DNA of 64,000 nucleotides from Flavobacterium orientale (GCF_014638005.1 NZ_BMFG01000002.1:372624-436623), one strand, 5' to 3'. Shown: positions 52,702 to 60,735, counted from the stretch's first letter. Translations and numbers: made by a program. The notes: a model not told the origin generated them from the sequence alone.

Positions 52702-52709
52702 TAATTTTG
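52702..52709 (+). promoter_or_regulatory. -7 box of the GLPGLI gene
   Basis: TAATTTTG matches TAnnTTTG, 13 bases before the ATG at 52723. A TTG lies 25 bases upstream, rather far. The transcript leader would be very short. Confidence 0.5.
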
Positions 52710-52722
52710 TAATTTTTAACTT

Positions 52723-53640
52723 ATGAATAAAATAGTCTCACTTTCTCTAGTTGTATTTGGTTTATTTACGACTATTCAAGCTCAAGATTTTCAAGGAATG
52801 GCTGTATATGAATCAAAAACAAGTACGGCCGATATGACATCCGGTTTTAGAGGAAATCGTGAAATAACTCCTGAAATGCAAAAGCAAATTGAAGAACGAA
52901 TGAAAAGCATGTTTGAAAAAACTTTTATTCTGAACTTTGATAAAACCGCTTCAATTTATAAAGAAGAAGAACGTATTGAGCAACCTGGACAAGGAGGTGG
53001 CATGCGTTTTATGTCATCTATGTTAGGAGGTGGAGGAACGCATTATAAAAATGTAAAAGAAAAAACCTTTTCGGTCGACAAAGAATTTATGGGAAAAGAA
53101 TTTCTGGTTAGTGATTCGTTACCCAGATTAGATTGGCAACTAAGTGGCGAAACAAAACAAATAGGAAATTATTTGTGTTTCAAAGCTACTGCAGTTCGCA
53201 AAGTAGAGCAGTCTGATTTTAGAAATTTCAGAAGAAATGCTACTGCAAAAGAGGAAAACAAAGACGAAAAGAAAGAAGAAACTAAAGAGGAAAATAAGGA
53301 AGAGAAAAAAACAACCAATTTTACAGATGGTTGGGAAATGCCAAAAGAAGTGGTCGTTACTGCTTGGTATACGCCAGACATTCCAGTTAGTCAAGGTCCG
53401 GAGAGTTATTGGGGTTTACCTGGTTTAATATTAGAAGTTAGCGATGGAAAAACAACAATCTTGTGTTCTAAAATAGTAATCAATCCAAAAGAAAAAGCAT
53501 CCATAAAAGCTCCAAAAAACGGTAAAGTTGTCACGCAACAAGAATATGATAAAATTGTTACCGAAAAAATGGAAGAAATGCGTCAAATGAATCAAGGTCA
53601 AGGTGGAAATAGAGGTTTTCAAATGAGAGTTGGCGGATAA
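52723..53640 (+). CDS. GLPGLI family exported protein
   Basis: A Bacteroidetes-specific family usually encoded beside a TonB-dependent receptor, as here. The signal peptide spans about residues 1-20. The name-giving GLPGLI is at residues 231-236 after GPESYW. A strongly charged linker of Lys/Glu/Asn repeats occupies about residues 168-193. The C-terminus is Gln/Gly/Met-rich (MNQGQGGNRGFQMRVGG). Function unknown; the paired gene suggests a role with outer-membrane import. Confidence 0.9.
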   Translation: MNKIVSLSLVVFGLFTTIQAQDFQGMAVYESKTSTADMTSGFRGNREITPEMQKQIEERMKSMFEKTFILNFDKTASIYKEEERIEQPGQGGGMRFMSSMLGGGGTHYKNVKEKTFSVDKEFMGKEFLVSDSLPRLDWQLSGETKQIGNYLCFKATAVRKVEQSDFRNFRRNATAKEENKDEKKEETKEENKEEKKTTNFTDGWEMPKEVVVTAWYTPDIPVSQGPESYWGLPGLILEVSDGKTTILCSKIVINPKEKASIKAPKNGKVVTQQEYDKIVTEKMEEMRQMNQGQGGNRGFQMRVGG

Positions 53641-53681
53641 TAACGCTGTAACTTTTATTTCATTTTATCAAGACATTCATT

Positions 53682-56420
53682 ATGACAAAAATTAAATTAG
53701 CATTTTTATTTTTAGTAGTTGCAACAGGTATTCAAGCTCAAAGTATCAGATTTGAAGGTGTTATTCAAGACACATTAGGCAAACCCTTGGAAATGGCAAA
53801 TGTTATGGCCATCAATCAAGAAACAAAGGGAATGGACGGCTACGGAATTACCAATGACAAAGGTAGGTTTCAATTAAGTTTAAAAGCCAATTCCAAATAT
53901 ACAATAAAAGTTAGTTATATAGGTTTTCAAGCTTACGAAACTACTATAGAAACAACAACAGAAGATGTTCAACAACGAATTTCTTTAAAAGAAGGCGGTT
54001 TTGCTCTTGATGGTGTTGAAGTGGTTCAGGAAATGCCTGTTTCCATAAAAGGGGATACCATTATTTATAATGCCGATTCATTTAAAACGGGAACAGAACA
54101 AAAACTGGAAGATATTCTAAAAAGACTTCCCGGCGTTGAGGTTAATGCTGATGGTGAAATTGAAGTAGAAGGAAAGAGAGTCACACAAATGTTAGTTGAC
54201 GGAAAGAAATTCTTTGAAGGGGATACTAAACTAGGTTCCAAAAACATTCCCTCAGATGCGGTTGATAAAGTTCAGGTTTTAAGAAACTTCACAGAAGTAA
54301 GTCAACTTCGAGGTTTGGAAAACAACAATGATGACGTTGCTATTAATATTAAACTGAAAAAAGGGAAAAATAAATTTTGGTTTGGAGATATTTCTGCAGG
54401 AGCCGGACCTGATGAACGTTATGTAGTAAATCCAAAATTGTTTTATTATAGTCCAAAAACCAGCATCAATATTTTGTCAAATTTCAACAACATTGGCGAT
54501 GTTCCGTTTTCTCTTAGAGATTATTTCAGATTAACAGGAGGTTCACGAAACACTATCGCAAGAAGTGGAACAAATTTTAATGTGTCAAGCAATGATTTAG
54601 GAATTTCAACGCAACGAAACGATAGAGCAGAAGAAATAGACAATAAATTTGGTGCAATTAACGTAACGCAACAAATTTCAAAAACTTGGAATATTAGTGG
54701 ATTTGGAGTTTTATCTTCAAACAAAACAACTACTAATACACAATCGCGTAACGGAATTTTTCAACCCAATTCTACAGAAATTTTAACTCAGGAAAGCAGA
54801 TCAGATTTGTCAAATGTTAGAAATAATTTGGCGATTTTTAAATTTGGATCTAAATTTAAACCCAATGCCGCTTTTCAGTTTGATTATGATGTTTCTATGA
54901 GAAAGTCATCACAATCTGAAGATAATGCTGTTTTCTCAAATTCGATAACTTTTAATCCGGATGGAAATTTAGAGCAAACCAACACTGTTTTTTCATTTAA
55001 AGAACAAGATCCAATTGCTGTAAACCAAAGTTTAAATATGTTTTGGACACAAAATGACAAAAACACTTGGGCTCTTGAAATGCAACATTTGTATCAAGAT
55101 GAAGATCCGTTCTATAATCCCGATTTAGCAAATGACCCTTTTCCTGTAATTGGTTTTGATGGTGATCAAAGTAGTTTTAATATCAATCAAAATCGTTTTG
55201 TCAAGACCAATAAATTGGATGCAAAAATTGATTATTACTATTCGTTAAATTTGAAATCGATTTTTAATATCACTCTTGGAAATACCAATTCTTATCAGAG
55301 TTACAATTCAAGTATTTTTCAACTTTTAGATAACGGAACACAATTTTCAATTGATAATGATTTGTATAAAAACCAAGTTCAATACAGTTTTAATGATGCC
55401 TACATCGGAGCTCATTATAAATTTATCACAGGGAAATTTACGTTTAATCCCGGACTAACATTTCATAGATACAATACCTATAACGACCAGCTAAACTCAA
55501 GAGTTCGCGATGATTTCAGTAGGCTTTTGCCGGATTTATTTGCTCAATATCAAATAAAAAAATCAGAATCACTGACATATAATTTTAGAATGGCCAATAT
55601 TTTTAGTGATATCAATTCCTTTACTCAAGGGTTTACTATCAATAACTTTAATGCTCTGGGAAGAGGTAATCGATATTTAGAAAATGCTTTACAACAAACA
55701 CATTCGTTACGCTATTTTAAATATAACTTATTTAATTTTACATCTATTTTTGGAAATTTAAACTATTCTAAAACAACAGATCCTGTAGTCAACAGAGTGT
55801 TTTTCAATCAAATTTATCAAATTAGTGAGCGTGCAAATTTAGATGTAGAAAATGAAAGTGTTAATGGAAATATTGGTTACCAACGTTCGTTCATGAAATT
55901 TTACAAAGCATCGGTTGGTTTAAATATGAATTGGTCGCGATTCAATACACGTCGTATAAATAGTGCTGACCCTGAAAATCCTGATGCCGATTTAATTCAA
56001 ACAACAGAATCATTTGGTCAATCTTATAGGGGTTCATTAGGAACTCAATTTAAAAAATGGCCTAATGTAGAAGTTGGTTATGCGGTAACTTTAAATGATT
56101 ACCAAGGCGAAACTTTTAAAACACAACAACCTTTTGTGAAAGTAGATTATTTCTTCTTGGACGGATTTTCATTTGTTGCTAATTATGATTATTATAATTA
56201 TAGCAATACATCAGGAACGGTTGACAACAAATACGATTTCTTGAATGCAAGTTTGAATTACAGAAAGAAAGATGCAAAAATGGAATATCGAATTGGAGCA
56301 ACAAACTTACTTAATACAGGTTCCTTAAATGACGATAGTTTCAATCAAACGGGATTCAGAACTTCGCAATATTTTGTGCAACCTCGTTATATAATTTTCT
56401 CCTTGAAGTATAATTTATAG
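53682..56420 (+). CDS. TonB-dependent receptor with carboxypeptidase-like N-terminal domain
   Basis: An outer-membrane receptor importing an unknown nutrient. A signal peptide (1-19) is followed by a CarboxypepD_reg domain (about 22-105; VIQDTLGKPLEMANVMAINQ). A plug domain contains EDILKRLPGVEVNADGEIEV near residue 141 and SDAVDKVQVLRNFTEVSQL near 190. The C-terminal barrel has many aromatic-girdled strands and ends YFVQPRYIIFSLKYNL with a terminal hydrophobic residue. It follows GLPGLI by 41 bases and forms an operon with it. Confidence 0.9.
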   Translation: MTKIKLAFLFLVVATGIQAQSIRFEGVIQDTLGKPLEMANVMAINQETKGMDGYGITNDKGRFQLSLKANSKYTIKVSYIGFQAYETTIETTTEDVQQRISLKEGGFALDGVEVVQEMPVSIKGDTIIYNADSFKTGTEQKLEDILKRLPGVEVNADGEIEVEGKRVTQMLVDGKKFFEGDTKLGSKNIPSDAVDKVQVLRNFTEVSQLRGLENNNDDVAINIKLKKGKNKFWFGDISAGAGPDERYVVNPKLFYYSPKTSINILSNFNNIGDVPFSLRDYFRLTGGSRNTIARSGTNFNVSSNDLGISTQRNDRAEEIDNKFGAINVTQQISKTWNISGFGVLSSNKTTTNTQSRNGIFQPNSTEILTQESRSDLSNVRNNLAIFKFGSKFKPNAAFQFDYDVSMRKSSQSEDNAVFSNSITFNPDGNLEQTNTVFSFKEQDPIAVNQSLNMFWTQNDKNTWALEMQHLYQDEDPFYNPDLANDPFPVIGFDGDQSSFNINQNRFVKTNKLDAKIDYYYSLNLKSIFNITLGNTNSYQSYNSSIFQLLDNGTQFSIDNDLYKNQVQYSFNDAYIGAHYKFITGKFTFNPGLTFHRYNTYNDQLNSRVRDDFSRLLPDLFAQYQIKKSESLTYNFRMANIFSDINSFTQGFTINNFNALGRGNRYLENALQQTHSLRYFKYNLFNFTSIFGNLNYSKTTDPVVNRVFFNQIYQISERANLDVENESVNGNIGYQRSFMKFYKASVGLNMNWSRFNTRRINSADPENPDADLIQTTESFGQSYRGSLGTQFKKWPNVEVGYAVTLNDYQGETFKTQQPFVKVDYFFLDGFSFVANYDYYNYSNTSGTVDNKYDFLNASLNYRKKDAKMEYRIGATNLLNTGSLNDDSFNQTGFRTSQYFVQPRYIIFSLKYNL

Positions 56421-56440
56421 TATAAAATTGAACCTAAAAT

Positions 56441-56475
56441 AAAAAGGCTTCTGATTTTGTTTCAGAAGCCTTTTT
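56441..56475. terminator. bidirectional terminator
   Basis: AAAAAGGCTTCTGA (56441-56454) pairs with TCAGAAGCCTTTTT (56462-56475) around a 7-base loop. It lies between the receptor and the convergent metK. Confidence 0.9.
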
Positions 56476-56493
56476 AGTATAATATAAATTAAT

Positions 56494-57744
56494 TTACAGT
56501 TTAAAAGCTGCTTTAACCTGATCTACAAAATCTAGTTTTTCCCAAGTAAACAATTCCACTTCAACGGTTTTTGATAAACCTCCCGGTGCTGTAAAAGTTT
56601 TCGTTACGGTTTCAGGTTTTCTTCCCATATGACCATAAGCTGCAGTTTCACTATAGATAGGATTTCTTAATTTCAAACGTTGCTCAATAAAGTAAGGACG
56701 CATATCAAAAATGCTTTCAACGATAGAACTGATTTCTCCGTCTTTTAAATTTACTTTTGCCGTGCCGTAAGTGTTAACATTAATTGATGTTGGTTTTGCC
56801 ACTCCAATGGCATAAGAAACTTGTACTAATATTTCATCACATAATCCCGCAGCGACTAAGTTTTTAGCAATATGACGGGTAGCATAAGCTGCAGAACGAT
56901 CCACTTTAGATGGGTCTTTCCCTGAAAAAGCACCTCCGCCATGAGCACCTTTTCCACCATAAGTATCCACAATAATTTTTCTTCCGGTTAAACCGGTATC
57001 ACCATGTGGACCACCAATTACAAATTTTCCGGTTGGATTGATGTGATAGGTGATGTTGTCATTAAATAAATGAGCATATTGTGGGTATTTAGCTTTAATT
57101 CTTGGAATTAAGATAGCAACTAAATCACTTTTGATTTTAGCCAACATTTCTGCTTCCGGTCCAAAATCATCGTGCTGCGTTGAAATTACAATAGCATCAA
57201 TTCTAACAGGTTTGTTATCGTCTGAATATTCTAGAGTCACCTGTGATTTTGCATCAGGACGTAAATAGGTAATTTCTTTGTTTTCTCTACGTAAATTGGC
57301 TAATTCAATTAAAATTGCATGCGATAAATCCAATGCTAAAGGCATGTAGTTTTCAGTTTCATTTGTGGCATAACCAAACATCATTCCTTGATCACCGGCA
57401 CCTTGGTCTTCTTTGTTAGCTCTGTCAACACCTTGATTAATATCGCTCGATTGCTCATGTATTGCAGATAAGATGCCGCAAGAGTTGGCCTCAAACATGT
57501 ATTCACTTTTGGTGTAACCAATTTTTTTAATAACATCTCTTGCAATTTGCTGTACATCTAAATAGGTGTTCGATTTAACTTCACCTGCTAGAATCACTTG
57601 TCCGGTTGTAACTAAAGTTTCACAGGCTACTTTTGATTCCGGATCAAATGCTAAAAAGTTATCAATTAAAGCGTCACTGATTTGATCGGCTACTTTGTCA
57701 GGATGTCCTTCACTTACCGACTCTGACGTAAATAGATATGCCAT
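56494..57744 (-). CDS. metK: S-adenosylmethionine synthetase
   Basis: Makes SAM from methionine and ATP. The N-terminal block is [20 protein letters not shown]. The signature hexapeptide region [12 protein letters not shown] lies near residue 115, the glycine-rich [19 protein letters not shown] near residue 270, and [20 protein letters not shown] near 244. The length of 416 residues is slightly over E. coli. Its leader is 150 bases long and contains a SAM-II riboswitch, so the gene is regulated by its own product. Confidence 0.97.
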   Translation of the reverse strand: MAYLFTSESVSEGHPDKVADQISDALIDNFLAFDPESKVACETLVTTGQVILAGEVKSNTYLDVQQIARDVIKKIGYTKSEYMFEANSCGILSAIHEQSSDINQGVDRANKEDQGAGDQGMMFGYATNETENYMPLALDLSHAILIELANLRRENKEITYLRPDAKSQVTLEYSDDNKPVRIDAIVISTQHDDFGPEAEMLAKIKSDLVAILIPRIKAKYPQYAHLFNDNITYHINPTGKFVIGGPHGDTGLTGRKIIVDTYGGKGAHGGGAFSGKDPSKVDRSAAYATRHIAKNLVAAGLCDEILVQVSYAIGVAKPTSINVNTYGTAKVNLKDGEISSIVESIFDMRPYFIEQRLKLRNPIYSETAAYGHMGRKPETVTKTFTAPGGLSKTVEVELFTWEKLDFVDQVKAAFKL

Positions 57745-57837
57745 AATTATTTTTTTAATTTTACTGAATTACTTCAGGATTAATAAATATAAACTAGGAA
57801 AAAAAGGGGAGACTGCAAAAAATAACTAAAGTAGAAA

Positions 57838-57892
57838 GCTGCTTTAGCATTTTTTAACGAGGTTGCAATCAGTACAAATTTTTCCTCTCATT
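57838..57892 (-). promoter_or_regulatory. SAM-II riboswitch aptamer upstream of metK
   Basis: On the minus strand a short P1 stem, GAGG (57887-57884) with CCTC (57862-57859), encloses a loop with the conserved ATTTG and ATTGCAA segments. P1 is followed by GTTAAAAAATGCTAAAG, which matches the SAM-II 3' consensus. Loop GCA (57866-57864) can pair with TGC (57849-57847) to make the pseudoknot. The aptamer begins within about 10 bases of the predicted transcript start. Downstream, CTAAAG (57847-57842) can instead pair with CTTTAG (57831-57826), followed by a T-rich stretch, which is a candidate expression platform. Confidence 0.82.
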
Positions 57893-57900
57893 TGAATTTG

Positions 57901-57929
57901 CAAATGTAGTAAAGCAATTTAAATAGCAA
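57901..57929 (-). promoter_or_regulatory. metK promoter
   Basis: TTG (57929-57927), an 18-base spacer and TACATTTG (57908-57901) on the minus strand, full consensus. Together with the riboswitch and the plus-strand promoter at 58008 it accounts for most of the 326-base gap 57745-58070. Confidence 0.75.
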
Positions 57930-58007
57930 AATTAAAATTTGATTTAATTATGTTTGAAACTCTAAATTTTGTTTCAATTTCAAAAATAAAGTTAAAAAAC
58001 ATAGCAA

Positions 58008-58040
58008 TTGTTTTAGGTCTGATTTTTTATTATAACTTTG
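58008..58040 (+). promoter_or_regulatory. promoter of the first T9SS cargo gene
   Basis: TTG (58008-58010), a 22-base spacer and TAACTTTG (58033-58040), full consensus. Initiation is about 24 bases before the ATG at 58071. Confidence 0.7.
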
Positions 58041-58070
58041 GTAAGTTTAAAACTATAAAAATTTTAATTT

Positions 58071-59165
58071 ATGAAAAAATTATTACTTTCTCTTTTGATG
58101 GTCTCATCAACATTAGCATTTTCTCAAGTATTAAAAAATGAAAATTTTAATACATTTACTGTTGGTAATATTGGAACTGATTTAACTGGCGTTACAGCTG
58201 GTCAGGGCGGTTGGTTTACCTTTAATCAGGCAGGTGGAACAAACGGTGGAAATAACAACTATCAAGTTGTTGTAGAAGGTGGGGTTTATGGAAATGTGTT
58301 TCAATTTACTGGCTCAGATGCTGCTCCCATTACAAATGCTTCGGGAGGAAAATTTATGTGGCAAAATGATTTGACAACCGTTTGGGCTACAAGAACCGCA
58401 GGAAATAACATTATTGAAATTGAGTTTGATTATTTCACAGGACCTACAACAGCAAGTACAAACTCTTTCAGATTGTACATTTACAGTGCTGAGGCAGCCC
58501 CTAGAGTGTTAGCTGGTATTGGTATTACAAAAAATGCTACGGTATCATCTGTGGCATATCCAAATGTAGTTAATGGATTTGGTCATTGGACATCTACACC
58601 GGGTACAGGTACATATTCTTTTGGATTAGGACCTAATGCTACTACTCCAATATCTTTGACTGCAAATACTTGGGTTAAATTAGGCTTTAGCTTTAACGTA
58701 ACAACTGGTCAAATAAGATGGAAAGGCCCTGGATTTGACGCGTCTTTCAGTGGAAGTGTAGATTTTCCTGTAACAACTGCTGGAACTGCGCCAGGTGAGA
58801 TTGATTTTATTGCTTTAGCAGGAACTGCTAATACAGTCGCTTCTGTTTCTAAATTTGATAATTATCTTGTTAAAGCAAGCAATGCAGACACATTATTATC
58901 TATTGATGATCAAGCTTTAGTTTCTAGTGAAATTTCGGCTTACCCAAACCCTACAAAAGATAGTTTTGTAATTGATACAAATGATTTAGGTTTGGTTAAT
59001 TCAATATCTTTAACTGATATCAATGGTAGAGTAGTTAAAAACATTACTTTTGATGGTGTATCTGGTTCTACTAATGTTGATATTTCTGATTTAAATTCAG
59101 GGATGTATCTTCTAACAGTAAAAACAGATAATGGAGTTGGGACAACGAAAATTATTAAAAATTAA
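58071..59165 (+). CDS. secreted protein with T9SS type A C-terminal sorting domain
   Basis: A signal peptide (1-18; ending LAFSQ) is followed by about 260 residues of Gly/Thr/Asn-rich beta structure, possibly a jelly-roll domain, and a C-terminal sorting domain from about residue 285 (AYPNPTKDSFVIDT, then LNSGMYLLTVKTDNGVGTTK, ending IIKN). This domain directs export across the outer membrane by the type IX system and anchoring at the cell surface. The N-terminal region is not recognised. The very similar CTD of the next gene suggests recent domain sharing. Confidence 0.88.
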   Translation: MKKLLLSLLMVSSTLAFSQVLKNENFNTFTVGNIGTDLTGVTAGQGGWFTFNQAGGTNGGNNNYQVVVEGGVYGNVFQFTGSDAAPITNASGGKFMWQNDLTTVWATRTAGNNIIEIEFDYFTGPTTASTNSFRLYIYSAEAAPRVLAGIGITKNATVSSVAYPNVVNGFGHWTSTPGTGTYSFGLGPNATTPISLTANTWVKLGFSFNVTTGQIRWKGPGFDASFSGSVDFPVTTAGTAPGEIDFIALAGTANTVASVSKFDNYLVKASNADTLLSIDDQALVSSEISAYPNPTKDSFVIDTNDLGLVNSISLTDINGRVVKNITFDGVSGSTNVDISDLNSGMYLLTVKTDNGVGTTKIIKN

Positions 59166-59186
59166 TTTTTTTTATATAAATTTTAG

Positions 59187-59218
59187 AAACCGGATAAGAG
59201 ATTATCCGGTTTTTTTTT
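59187..59218 (+). terminator. intrinsic terminator
   Basis: AAACCGGATAA (59187-59197) pairs with TTATCCGGTTT (59202-59212) around GAGA, with T to 59218. Confidence 0.9.
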
Positions 59219-59246
59219 GGTAGATATAATCTAGATGAAATTGTTA

Positions 59247-59278
59247 AACTTGTTGATTGATTATATAACTTGTTGATT
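59247..59278. repeat. 12-bp direct repeat with 20-bp spacing before a T9SS gene
   Basis: AACTTGTTGATT occurs exactly at 59247-59258 and 59267-59278, start-to-start 20 bp, about two helical turns. It ends 28 bases before the -7 box at 59306, as expected of tandem activator sites. Confidence 0.5.
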
Positions 59279-59305
59279 TTATTATAATTGTATGATATTT
59301 TTTAT

Positions 59306-59313
59306 TAGTTTTG
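59306..59313 (+). promoter_or_regulatory. -7 box of the second T9SS cargo gene
   Basis: TAGTTTTG matches TAnnTTTG, 26 bases before the ATG at 59340. It rules out starts within the upstream in-frame extension. No good TTG at -33, which fits activation by the direct repeats. Confidence 0.55.
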
Positions 59314-59339
59314 TAATTATTAACTTAATCTTTTTACAT

Positions 59340-60245
59340 ATGAAAAAACTATTACTTTCTGTCTTTACAATCATTACTCTATCTACAAATGCTCAAACTG
59401 TATTGTTTGAAGATAGTTTTGAAACTTATGCCGACTTTATTGTTTCAGGAATAGGAAACTGGACAAATTTAGATGTTGATTTACGGCCAACTTATGGTTT
59501 TGAAGGTGTTACTTTTACAAACTCTAATGCAGCAAAGGCTTTTCAGATATTTAATTCTACAACTACCACGCCTCCATTAACCCCTTCAGCAACAAGTAAT
59601 TGGTCGGCAAGAACGGGAGTTAAGGCTGCGGTATGTTTTGCAGCAGTTCCTAACGTATCAGTATCAGCTAATAACGACTGGCTAATATCTCCGCAAATTC
59701 AACTAGCTCCTTCCGGAAACACCCTTTCATTTTGGGCAAAATCTTGTGATACCCAGTATGGGCTTGAAAAATTTAGAGTTGGAGTTTCAACGACTGGTAC
59801 TGCTCCAGCAGATTTCACTATAATTTCTGCTGGCAATTTTATTACAAACCCTGCTACTGCTGCCTGGGTCGAATATACATTTTCCTTAGGTGCTTACAAT
59901 AGTCAAAATGTATATATTGCTATAAATTGTGTTTCTGATGATCAATTTGGATTTGCTGTTGACGATTTTAAAGTTACAACGACAGATTTGAGTGTAAACG
60001 AATTTGCCAAAAACAATTTTTCATTATATCCAAATCCTTCGAAAGATAATTTTACTTTAGATACTAATTCAGCAGTAATGAGTTCTATTCAGATCACTGA
60101 TGTTAATGGTAGAATTGTAAAAAACATAAATCTATCAGGTGTTTCAAATACTTCAGTTGATGTTACCGATTTAACTTCAGGTATGTATTTTGTTTCAGTT
60201 GAAACTGATTTAGGAAAAGGTACTACCAAAATAGTTAAAAACTAA
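59340..60245 (+). CDS. choice-of-anchor J domain protein with T9SS sorting domain
   Basis: A secreted or surface protein. The signal peptide (1-18, KKLLLSVFTIITLSTNAQ) is followed by a choice-of-anchor J-like beta domain (FEDSFETYADFI near residue 22; NDWLISPQIQLAPSGNTLSF near 110; WVEYTFSLGAYNSQNVYIAI near 165; FAVDDFKV). The C-terminal sorting domain starts near residue 225 (LYPNPSKDNFTLDT) and ends GMYFVSVETDLGKGTTKIVKN-like. I start at ATG 59340, after the -7 box. The anchor-J domain may be adhesive (inference). Confidence 0.87.
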   Translation: MKKLLLSVFTIITLSTNAQTVLFEDSFETYADFIVSGIGNWTNLDVDLRPTYGFEGVTFTNSNAAKAFQIFNSTTTTPPLTPSATSNWSARTGVKAAVCFAAVPNVSVSANNDWLISPQIQLAPSGNTLSFWAKSCDTQYGLEKFRVGVSTTGTAPADFTIISAGNFITNPATAAWVEYTFSLGAYNSQNVYIAINCVSDDQFGFAVDDFKVTTTDLSVNEFAKNNFSLYPNPSKDNFTLDTNSAVMSSIQITDVNGRIVKNINLSGVSNTSVDVTDLTSGMYFVSVETDLGKGTTKIVKN

Positions 60246-60265
60246 TTAATTTTTAAATATAAATT

Positions 60266-60292
60266 AATCCGGACTTAGTTCCGGATTTTTTT
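60266..60292 (+). terminator. intrinsic terminator
   Basis: AATCCGGA (60266-60273) pairs with TCCGGATT (60280-60287) around a 6-base loop, with T to 60292. Confidence 0.87.
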
Positions 60293-60359
60293 AATTTATT
60301 TTTCCGTAATATTTAAAAAAATTAGAATAAAAATCTATTAAATTATTTTTAAGAAACAA

Positions 60360-60382
60360 AATTTAGAAAAATAATCTAAATT
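60360..60382. promoter_or_regulatory. dyad upstream of the methionine leader promoter
   Basis: AATTTAGA (60360-60367) and TCTAAATT (60375-60382) are exact inverted repeats with 7 bases between. It covers roughly -55 to -33 of the predicted promoter, and ATTTAGAAAA recurs at 60391-60400. A regulator site is plausible, but the region is very AT-rich. Apart from this the stretch 60293-60406 shows nothing else. Confidence 0.4.
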
Positions 60383-60406
60383 ATTTTTTTATTTAGAAAA
60401 TGTTTC

Positions 60407-60414
60407 TACATTTG
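60407..60414 (+). promoter_or_regulatory. -7 box of the metY operon leader
   Basis: TACATTTG matches TAnnTTTG; predicted initiation near 60421, 22 bases before leader ORF 1. The -33 region is T-rich without TTG and overlaps the end of the upstream dyad. Confidence 0.62.
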
Positions 60415-60426
60415 CCAAATCAATTA

Positions 60427-60450
60427 ATGAAATAATGAAATAATGAAATT
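60427..60450 (+). repeat. ATGAAATA octamer repeat making two minimal ORFs before leader 1
   Basis: Three 8-bp units: ATGAAATA (60427), ATGAAATA (60435), ATGAAATT (60443). Each of the first two encodes Met-Lys-stop, and the stop TAA overlaps the next ATG as TAATG. The third ATG starts leader ORF 1. Confidence 0.7.
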
Positions 60451-60514
60451 TACAATTTGCAATATGTGTTGTCGTATGATGTGGAAATCTCCGCAGAGGA
60501 AACCTATTGCATAA
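60443..60514 (+). CDS. Met/Cys-rich leader peptide 1 (attenuator)
   Basis: A 23-codon reading frame too short for ordinary gene calling. Besides the start Met it has Met at 8, 12 and 13, and Cys at 6, 9 and 10, all within 13 codons (segment CNMCCRMM); no other part of the window has such density. The downstream codons CCG CAG AGG contain GCAGAGG (60493-60499), a copy of the 3' arm of the following terminator. A ribosome stalled at the Met/Cys codons would leave this copy free to pair with the terminator 5' arm. The role is inferred by analogy with trp/his attenuators. Confidence 0.75.
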   Translation: MKFTICNMCCRMMWKSPQRKPIA

Positions 60515-60544
60515 ATTTTAAATTTTTTAAAATAAATACAATCG

Positions 60545-60573
60545 AACCTCTGCCCAAAAGCAGAGGTTTTTTT
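60545..60573 (+). terminator. attenuator terminator 1
   Basis: AACCTCTGC (60545-60553) pairs with GCAGAGGTT (60560-60568) around a 6-base loop, with T to 60573. The 5' arm can pair alternatively with GCAGAGG at 60493-60499 in leader ORF 1. It lies 30 bases past the leader 1 stop codon. Confidence 0.85.
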
Positions 60574-60583
60574 ATTATAAAAT

Positions 60584-60617
60584 CTCAGCAACTCAGAACC
60601 TCAGTAACTCAGCAACT
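60584..60617 (+). repeat. CTCAGnAA octamer repeat before leader 2
   Basis: Four units with an exact 8-bp step: CTCAGCAA (60584), CTCAGAAC (60592), CTCAGTAA (60600), CTCAGCAA (60608), then CT. It ends 8 bases before leader 2, separated by an A-run. Confidence 0.75.
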
Positions 60618-60625
60618 AAAAAAAA

Positions 60626-60715
60626 ATGAACACTACAAAAAAAATAATGATGAACCGTATGATGATGCACATGTGTTGTATCACAAATCCTCATTGCCAA
60701 AAGCGAAAGACATAA
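60626..60715 (+). CDS. Met/Cys-rich leader peptide 2 (attenuator)
   Basis: A 29-codon reading frame. Met occurs at 1, 8, 9, 12, 13, 14 and 16, and Cys at 17, 18 and 24; codons 8-18 read MMNRMMMHMCC. The frame continues through CAT TGC CAA AAG, which contains CCAAAAG (60697-60703), a copy of the 3' arm of the following terminator, 17 bases after the second of the paired Cys codons. It ends at TAA 60715, 20 bases before terminator 2. Its composition and geometry repeat those of leader 1, which makes chance unlikely. Translation is inferred. Confidence 0.82.
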   Translation: MNTTKKIMMNRMMMHMCCITNPHCQKRKT

Positions 60716-60735
60716 TCTAGTTATACACTTGTTTT

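Noticed and set aside
57950-58141. A 63-codon open frame before the first T9SS gene
   Set aside because: It covers the promoter and runs into the signal peptide of the real gene in another frame; low-complexity AT-rich composition.
59247-59278. LytTR binding site proper
   Set aside because: Only the GTTGAT half agrees with the known consensus, and the spacing is 20 rather than 21-22; kept only as an unassigned direct repeat.
60457-60720. An 87-codon open frame spanning the metY leader
   Set aside because: It has no ATG start, crosses terminator 1, shows no recognisable protein features and is out of frame with both Met/Cys leader ORFs, which explain the region better.
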